The translations under genes and the position numbers were made by a program. A model generated the notes under the pieces. The model was not told the origin of the DNA and did not search any database. It saw nothing but the letters and a program-made list of their open reading frames with translations. From Desulfobulbus rhabdoformis (lineage in GTDB: Bacteria > Desulfobacterota > Desulfobulbia > Desulfobulbales > Desulfobulbaceae), in assembly GCF_016919065.1 (NCBI RefSeq), contig NZ_JAFFQA010000040.1:1-47772 (forward strand): a DNA stretch of 47,772 nucleotides, written 5' to 3'. Shown in pieces: positions 42,766 to 47,772 of this stretch. Position 1 is the stretch's first letter. Every line of letters starts with the position of its first letter.

Positions 42766-43551
42766 ATGCCTCAGTTCCAGGAAAAATCCATTGTTGTCAC
42801 CAGTGAGCGCCTCTCGGAATCCTATTTCCGACTGGTCCTTGAATCTCCGCGCATAGCAGCGCAGGCACAGCCCGGACAGTTTGTCATGGCAGCCTGTGGC
42901 TCCACCCTTGATCCGCTCCTGCGCCGTCCTTTTTCCATCCACCGTTGTCTCGGTGACGGGACCCTTCATCTGCTGATCAAGATTGTCGGCAAGGGAACCA
43001 AATTGCTGGCCGACCTCGAGCCAGGAGAAAGCTGTGATCTGCTCGGTCCACTTGGGAAAGGCTTTACCCTGGACCCCGATAAAGTCAGTGGTCTGGTCGG
43101 AGGCGGTGTTGGCATTGCGCCACTCCTTTTTTTGGTGGAGCAAACCAATGCTCGGTATCCTCAACACCAAGCCCTGCATGTCTTTCTTGGTGGACAGACA
43201 GGAGATGATATCCGTCAACTCGGTCAGGAATTTGAACAGATAGGGGCAAGCGTCAGCCTGGCCACCGATGATGGTTCTTTGGGAATGCAAGGATTGGTCA
43301 CCCAACCCTTTGAAGAGGCCCTTGGTACTTTGCAACAGGTTTTTGTCTGCGGGCCTATGGCCATGATGGCAGCCACTGCCACACTCTGCCAGCAGGCGAA
43401 TGTTCCCTGCCAGGTTTCTTTGGAATCGCACATGGCCTGCGGACTCGGTGCCTGTCTTGGCTGTACGGTCCACGGGGCTGACGGCAACTATCGTCACGTC
43501 TGTAAACATGGACCGGTGTTGCCGGCGGAGGAGATCGCATGGATTCGTTAA
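42766..43551 (+). CDS. pyrK: Dihydroorotate dehydrogenase electron transfer subunit
   Basis: PyrK carries FAD and a [2Fe-2S] cluster and links dihydroorotate oxidation to NAD+. The 261 residues show an FAD-binding segment (PLLRRPFSIHR), VGGGVGIAPLLFLVEQ for nucleotide binding, VCGPMAMM, and the cluster ligands CGLGACLGC...C near the C-terminus. It overlaps pyrD by 13 bases, the usual arrangement of the heterotetrameric type 1B enzyme. Confidence 0.95.
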   Translation: MPQFQEKSIVVTSERLSESYFRLVLESPRIAAQAQPGQFVMAACGSTLDPLLRRPFSIHRCLGDGTLHLLIKIVGKGTKLLADLEPGESCDLLGPLGKGFTLDPDKVSGLVGGGVGIAPLLFLVEQTNARYPQHQALHVFLGGQTGDDIRQLGQEFEQIGASVSLATDDGSLGMQGLVTQPFEEALGTLQQVFVCGPMAMMAATATLCQQANVPCQVSLESHMACGLGACLGCTVHGADGNYRHVCKHGPVLPAEEIAWIR

Positions 43552-44474
43552 AAGTTGCCCCTGATCTTCGTGTCAGCATTGGTGATCTGAGCTTCGCCAA
43601 TCCTGTGATGACGGCCTCCGGAACCTTTGGTTATGCTAAAGAATTCAATGATTTTGTTCAGCTTGATCGATTGGGCGCGGTTGCGGTTAAAGGTATTTCC
43701 TTAGAGCCACGGGCTGGAAATCCGCCTCCACGTGTTGTCGAAACTCCTGCCGGTATGCTCAATGCCATTGGCCTGGAGAACGTGGGCGTTGCTCGATTTA
43801 TCAGTGATAAGATGCCCTTTTTACGTGGCTGCAAATGCCGGGTCATCGTTAATATATTAGGGGACTCCATTGAAGAGTACGCGCGCCTGTCTGAGAAACT
43901 CACAGGTGTTGCAGGTATAGACGGACTGGAAGTCAATATCTCCTGTCCCAATGTAAAAAAAGGTGGGGTCGCCTTTGGTACGGTCCCTGAGATGGCGCAG
44001 GCGGTGACCAAGTCGGTGAAGGGCGCCACTGACCTGCCGGTTATTGTCAAACTCTCCCCCAATGTCAGTGATATTGTCGCCATGGCTCAGGCTGTGGCTG
44101 ATGGGGGAGCTGACGCACTTTCCTTAATCAATACCCTTATTGGTATGGCCATCGATACCAAGACGCGCACGCCTAAGCTGGCCAATATCATTGGCGGCCT
44201 CTCTGGGCCTGCGGTTAAGCCTGTTGCCCTGCGCATGGTCTGGCAGGTAGCAAGCAATGTCTCTATCCCCGTTATTGGTATTGGTGGCATTGGTACGGCA
44301 GAAGATGCCGTTGAATTTCTGATTGCCGGTGCCACTGCCATTCAGGTGGGGACGGCCAACTTTTATAATCCCGGTGCCACCGAGGCCATCATTGATGGCA
44401 TCAGTGACTACCTGGTTGAGCAGGGTCAAGCATCGGTACGGGATATCATCGGCAGTCTCAAGGTGGGGAACTGA
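43539..44474 (+). CDS. pyrD: Dihydroorotate dehydrogenase catalytic subunit (class 1B)
   Basis: This FMN enzyme performs the fourth step of pyrimidine synthesis. The 311-residue TIM barrel shows NPVMTASGTFGYAKEF, AVKGISLEPRAGNPPPR, the ISCPNVKKGG segment carrying the catalytic cysteine, VIVKLSPNV, and IPVIGIGGIGTAEDAVEFLIAGA for FMN phosphate. Pairing with pyrK confirms class 1B. aroD follows after two bases. Confidence 0.96.
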   Translation: MDSLKVAPDLRVSIGDLSFANPVMTASGTFGYAKEFNDFVQLDRLGAVAVKGISLEPRAGNPPPRVVETPAGMLNAIGLENVGVARFISDKMPFLRGCKCRVIVNILGDSIEEYARLSEKLTGVAGIDGLEVNISCPNVKKGGVAFGTVPEMAQAVTKSVKGATDLPVIVKLSPNVSDIVAMAQAVADGGADALSLINTLIGMAIDTKTRTPKLANIIGGLSGPAVKPVALRMVWQVASNVSIPVIGIGGIGTAEDAVEFLIAGATAIQVGTANFYNPGATEAIIDGISDYLVEQGQASVRDIIGSLKVGN

Positions 44475-44476
44475 AC

Positions 44477-45163
44477 ATGGCCCGTGGCATGATTTGTGTC
44501 TCCCTGGCCGAGAAAAATGCGGCCTCCTTGCAAAAAGCTGTGGCACCTGTTCTTGAGATGGTGGATCTGATCGAGGTGCGACTGGACTGCATGGAAGAGC
44601 CCCAAGTGGCTGATTTTATTGCGGCCACAGACAAACCCGTTCTGGTGACCAACCGTCCTGCCTGGGAGGGCGGCCAGTGGCAAGGCAGTGAGAGTGAACG
44701 TGCAGAACTGCTTGTGGAGGCTCTCGACTGGGGCGCTCGTTATGTGGATATCGAGCTGCTTGCTGCCAAAGAAATTCGGGCGATGATCCTCGCCAAAGCC
44801 AAAGCAGTCGGAGGCCAGGTGGTTATCTCTTCCCATGACTTTGCCACAACCCCTGCGTCTTCTGTGCTTGAAGACCGGCTTGAGCAAATGATGGAAAGCG
44901 GTGCTGATATAGCGAAAATAGTGGTTACCGCCCATGATGCTGCCCAGTGTTTGCGTATCCTCAGTCTTCAGGAAAAGGCCATGGCCAGGAATTTTCCCTT
45001 AAGCGCCTTTGCCATGGGCAGCGCTGGGACCATCAGTCGTCTGGCGACCCTTTATCTTGGGGGCTGCATGAGCTATGCTGCGCTTTCTCCCGAGCAGGCG
45101 ACCGCTCCCGGTCAACTGAGTGTCCAGGAGTTGCATGCCATGCTTCCTGTCTTTTCTAAGTAG
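44477..45163 (+). CDS. aroD: 3-dehydroquinate dehydratase, type I
   Basis: This is the third enzyme of the shikimate pathway, in its Schiff-base form. The 228 residues include VDLIEVRLDCME, VLVTNRPAWEGG, YVDIELLA, the VVISSHDF strand with catalytic His, and IAKIVVTAHDA where the lysine forms the imine. The C-terminal AMGSAGTISRLATLYLGGCMSYA is typical. It sits in a pyrK-pyrD-aroD-aroE-aroA run, probably one transcript. Confidence 0.93.
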   Translation: MARGMICVSLAEKNAASLQKAVAPVLEMVDLIEVRLDCMEEPQVADFIAATDKPVLVTNRPAWEGGQWQGSESERAELLVEALDWGARYVDIELLAAKEIRAMILAKAKAVGGQVVISSHDFATTPASSVLEDRLEQMMESGADIAKIVVTAHDAAQCLRILSLQEKAMARNFPLSAFAMGSAGTISRLATLYLGGCMSYAALSPEQATAPGQLSVQELHAMLPVFSK

Positions 45164-45202
45164 CGTTCTTTTCTCTTTTATAACAACAAATTGATGTGAA
45201 CA

Positions 45203-46039
45203 ATGATTGACGGTCAGACCAAACTTTTTGGTATCATCGGCAAACCGGTGACCCATTCCATGAGTCCTGCCATGCACAATGGCGCCTTTGCCCACCTTGG
45301 CATCAATGGGGTGTATGTACCCATGGAACCGGGTAACCTGGAGCAGGGATTTTACGGATTACAAGCACTGGGGTTCATCGGTGTTTCGGTGACTGTTCCC
45401 TTTAAGGTAGAGATCATGGCCTACCTGGATAGAATTGACCCGGTTGCGCAAAAGATAGGTGCCGTTAACACCCTCCACTTTGATCGGAGCCATCCGGAAA
45501 AGGTGATCTGTACCGGGTACAATACCGATTGGATGGGATCGAACCAGGCCTTGGCCGATGAAATGACGCTGCAGGGAAGCCGAGTGCTTGTCCTGGGTGC
45601 CGGTGGCGCTGCCCGAGCTGTGGGGTTTGGGCTGATTGAAGCTGGAGCGGAGGTGATTATCACAAACCGGACGGTTTCCAAGGGAGAGGATCTGGCCAAC
45701 CAACTTGGCTGCGCTTTTCTGCCTGTAGAAGAACTGGCCACACTTGAGGCGGATGCGCTTGTCAATACCACCTCGGTGGGCATGCATCCCAATGAGCATG
45801 GCATCCCAATCCAGGAAAACCTGCTGGAGAAATTTGCTGTGGTCATGGATATCGTCTATGCCCCCCTGCAGACCCGGTTACTTCGTGAGGCGGCTGCTCG
45901 AGGCTGTCGTACCGTTGATGGCCTGAAGATGCTGCAGTACCAGGGAGCTGCTCAGTTTACACTCTGGACAGATGTGCCTGCTCCCAATGCCACCATGCGA
46001 GAGGCTCTGCTCGGCGAGTTGCAGGCCCGCTCCCTCTAA
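45203..46039 (+). CDS. aroE: Shikimate 5-dehydrogenase
   Basis: AroE reduces 3-dehydroshikimate with NADPH. The 278 residues begin LFGIIGKPVTHSMSPAMHN (substrate-binding SxS), then VSVTVPFK with the catalytic lysine, NTDWMG, VLVLGAGGAARAVGFGL (dinucleotide fold), NRTVSKGE, NTTSVGMHPN and DIVYAPLQTRLL. All are canonical. A 39-base gap separates it from aroD. Confidence 0.97.
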   Translation: MIDGQTKLFGIIGKPVTHSMSPAMHNGAFAHLGINGVYVPMEPGNLEQGFYGLQALGFIGVSVTVPFKVEIMAYLDRIDPVAQKIGAVNTLHFDRSHPEKVICTGYNTDWMGSNQALADEMTLQGSRVLVLGAGGAARAVGFGLIEAGAEVIITNRTVSKGEDLANQLGCAFLPVEELATLEADALVNTTSVGMHPNEHGIPIQENLLEKFAVVMDIVYAPLQTRLLREAAARGCRTVDGLKMLQYQGAAQFTLWTDVPAPNATMREALLGELQARSL

Positions 46040-46064
46040 ACGACACCCCATTTTCAAGATTTCT

Positions 46065-47342
46065 ATGATTACAATCACACCTGTTGAAACGATAGATACT
46101 GTTGTCACCGTTCCCGGTTCAAAAAGTTTAACCCAGCGCGCCTTGATTGCTGCGGCTCTTGCTCGGGGAACCTCCAAACTGCTTGGTCCCCTGGCAAGTG
46201 AGGACACCAAGTACACCATGGAGGCTCTGCGTGCCATGGGCGTTGCCTGTGATGACTCCGACCCGGAATGTTGGAGAGTGGAAGGAAAGGGAGGGCTGAT
46301 CTCTGAGCCTGCAAAGGATATCTTCCTGGGCAATAACGGGACGGCCACCCGCTTTTTGACCTCAGTTGCCTCACTTGGCCAGGGGAGCTTTCATATCACC
46401 GGTTCCGAGCGTATGGCCGAGCGTCCCATCCTGCCATTGATGCAGGCCCTGCAGGGCTGGAATGTGGATATTGTCAGTGATACGGACAACGGCTGCCCTC
46501 CCCTGACCATTCAGGCCAAAGGGATTGCGGGGGGTAAAACCGTTCTGCCCGAGGGCAAATCAAGTCAGTACCTCTCCTCACTGCTTTTAGTGGCACCGTA
46601 TGCCGCCACTCCGGCTGAGCTTATGGTACAGGGAGACATTTTCTCGAAACCGTATGTGGAGATGACCCTGGCGGTGATGGCAGACTTTGGTATTCGCGTT
46701 GAGGCCGCACCGAGCCTGAATTATTTCCGCATACCCCAGGGCAGCTATCAGGGCGGGACCTACCAGATAGAAGGTGACGCCTCCGGCGCTTCCTATTTCT
46801 TTGGGGCCGCTGCCGTCACCGGCGGTCGCGTCACCGTGGCCAATGTCCCGGTGCCATCGCTTCAGGGGGACGCCAAGCTCTTGCCTTTCCTGGCCCGCAT
46901 GGGCTGTAAGATCGAGCAGACCGAGGCTGGCATCACCGTCATCGGTTCCCAGGAGCTTGAAGGCATAGAGGTCGATATGGGCGATATGCCCGACGTGGCG
47001 CCCACGCTGGCCGTGGTTGCGGCCTTTGCCGAAGGACCGACCGTGATCAACAATATCGCCCACCTTCGTATTAAAGAGTGCGATCGAGTGTCTGCTGTGG
47101 TCACAGAACTCCGCAAGATGGGGGCCGAGGTGGAAGAAGAGCACGACCGTATGATCATCCATGGCAAGGCGGGCGGCAGCAATCTGCACGGTGCCAGCAT
47201 CGAGACCTACAATGATCATCGCATGGCCATGTGTTTCGCCGTTGCCGGACTCCGTGTTCCAGGCGTAGAGATCACCGGAGAAGACTGCGTGGTTAAATCC
47301 TTCCCTGATTTCTGGGAGCGTTTTGGTCGTCTGGCCGGTTAA
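46065..47342 (+). CDS. aroA: 5-enolpyruvylshikimate-3-phosphate synthase
   Basis: AroA joins PEP and shikimate-3-phosphate. The start at 46065 (MITITPVETIDT) gives 425 residues; an in-frame extension to 45972 overlaps aroE and lacks support. Features are VPGSKSLTQRALIAAALA, LGNNGTATRFLTSVASL (a variant of the usual GNAGTAMR), SSQYLSSLLL, GDASGASYFF, DMPDVAPTLAVVAAFA, RIKECDR and YNDHRMAMCFAVAGL. The Asn in place of Ala in the GNNGTATR motif suggests the class II-like, glyphosate-tolerant type. Confidence 0.95.
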   Translation: MITITPVETIDTVVTVPGSKSLTQRALIAAALARGTSKLLGPLASEDTKYTMEALRAMGVACDDSDPECWRVEGKGGLISEPAKDIFLGNNGTATRFLTSVASLGQGSFHITGSERMAERPILPLMQALQGWNVDIVSDTDNGCPPLTIQAKGIAGGKTVLPEGKSSQYLSSLLLVAPYAATPAELMVQGDIFSKPYVEMTLAVMADFGIRVEAAPSLNYFRIPQGSYQGGTYQIEGDASGASYFFGAAAVTGGRVTVANVPVPSLQGDAKLLPFLARMGCKIEQTEAGITVIGSQELEGIEVDMGDMPDVAPTLAVVAAFAEGPTVINNIAHLRIKECDRVSAVVTELRKMGAEVEEEHDRMIIHGKAGGSNLHGASIETYNDHRMAMCFAVAGLRVPGVEITGEDCVVKSFPDFWERFGRLAG

Positions 47343-47411
47343 AAAACAGGTGAAGAGAACGTGGGCACCGTAGAGGGCGGCGTCCAAAATCGTAAAAAAG
47401 GGGGAAAGACT

Positions 47412-47648
47412 ATGATCAGCAGGAAGATGAGTGCCGGAGTTGCTGCCGGTTGTTTGCTCTTGTCTGCGTCGCTGGCAAACACGGGGTGGAGCGCTACCTC
47501 AGGATCGCATTACAATTACGGGGTCGAGGGTGTTTTGGGGGCAACGGCACCGCCTCCGGGGTGGCATTACCGCATGTATAATCTCTGGTATAACCCGGAT
47601 ACCTTGAACGACAACAACGGCAAAAAAATTCATAATGGCTTTGATCTA
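47412..47648 (+). pseudogene. SphA/phenol-MetA-type outer-membrane transporter, 5' fragment
   Basis: ATG 47412 with GGGGGAAAG upstream begins a signal peptide (MISRKMSAGVAAGCLLLSAS ... GWSA). After it come SHYNYGVEGVLGATAPPPGWHYRMYNLWY and NPDTLNDNNGKK...GFDL, the start of the COG4313 beta-barrel transporter family, normally near 300 residues. Similarity stops at a CTAG (47646-47649), where an IS630-family element begins; the frame ends soon after at 47678. The gene is therefore interrupted. Confidence 0.75.
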
Positions 47649-47772
47649 GTACCATGTAACAATCATAAATTCGGATAAAGTCTTTTTAGCTTAACCCTGG
47701 CGTCCTGTGTTGTGAATTGCCAGTCAATTTTTTTGGTGCTGTTGTTACGGTCACATTCCCATGCCGCAATTT
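47646..47772. mobile_element. Left portion of an IS630-family insertion sequence
   Basis: The probable junction is the CTAG at 47646-47649; IS630 elements favour CTAG and duplicate TA. The element continues beyond the window, so its second end and the duplication cannot be checked. Confidence 0.55.
47663..47772 (-). CDS. IS630-family transposase, C-terminal end (partial)
   Basis: The minus strand stays open from the window edge to a TGA at 47663-47665, ending in AAWECDRN, KKIDWQFTTQDARVKL and a terminal LYPNL. This resembles the tail of IS630/Tc1-mariner-type DDE transposases (xWxFTTxDARxKL). Only about 36 residues are inside the window, so catalytic residues cannot be seen. It lies just inside the break in the transporter gene. 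Confidence 0.65.
   Translation of the reverse strand, partial: IAAWECDRNNSTKKIDWQFTTQDARVKLKRLYPNL

Noticed and set aside
1..47772. tRNA, rRNA or CRISPR arrays
   Set aside because: No T-loop/anticodon arrangement, no rRNA-like blocks and no regularly spaced identical repeats were seen; the repeats present are dispersed palindromes.

Overview
The window most likely comes from a sulfate-reducing or sulfur-disproportionating Desulfobulbales-type bacterium (Desulfobacterota). The main evidence is a complete dsrMKJOP operon. Supporting signs are a selenium-linked YedF protein, a delta/spirochete/mitochondrial-type EF-G, a PEP-CTERM-type exopolysaccharide locus, and intergenic DNA crowded with palindromic repeats. 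No rRNA or tRNA gene was recognised.

Layout. 1-8.2 kb is an exopolysaccharide region: a 5'-truncated sugar transferase, a ParD/ParE toxin-antitoxin pair between two copies of a composite repeat, a UDP-glucuronate epimerase, an outer-membrane beta-barrel protein and a polysaccharide export protein (the last three on the minus strand), and the divergent TPR lipoprotein PrsT. 8.2-12.6 kb holds hpt, elbB, htpX, a REP-associated tyrosine transposase (RAYT) and a triosephosphate-isomerase-like gene; two full-length MITE-like elements follow the stop codons of prsT and hpt. 12.6-16.3 kb is the minus-strand dTDP-rhamnose operon rfbB-rfbD-rfbA-rfbC followed by a DUF167 gene and the TIM-like gene. 16.5-23.7 kb is minus-strand housekeeping: yggT, metG, ricT, holB, a YhaM-like HD nuclease and ychF. 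24-25.3 kb is mtaD. 25.3-26.6 kb holds a structured intergenic element, a small Nif11-like gene behind a sigma-54-type promoter, and a promoter-terminator pair that bounds a probable small RNA or leader. 26.6-35.7 kb runs on the plus strand: fusA, a P-loop ATPase, a eukaryotic-type hisA, a small RHH-like gene, an HDOD protein, an MBL hydrolase, yedF and a tail-specific protease. 35.9-41.7 kb is an RsbRD-N protein followed by dsrMKJOP. 41.9-47.3 kb is the prepilin peptidase (minus) and a divergent pyrK-pyrD-aroD-aroE-aroA run. The window ends in a porin-like gene apparently broken by an IS630-family element.

How the genes work together. The dsr genes encode the membrane complex that couples the quinone pool to cytoplasmic sulfite reduction (DsrC trisulfide). 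The rfb genes feed rhamnose to surface polysaccharide, and the epimerase, export protein, barrel protein and PrsT belong to an EPS export system whose remaining genes lie outside the window. The pyr/aro run supplies pyrimidines and chorismate.

The least ordinary content is: (i) several families of palindromic repeats, one of which flanks a RAYT gene; (ii) a two-hairpin MITE-like family with full-length, half and miniature copies; (iii) a TIM-like protein without the catalytic glutamate; (iv) the sigma-54-linked Nif11-like gene; (v) unexplained structured RNA/DNA at 25.3 kb and 26.35-26.51 kb. No new defence or biosynthetic system is clearly demonstrated here. All assignments come from reading the sequence; no database search was run.
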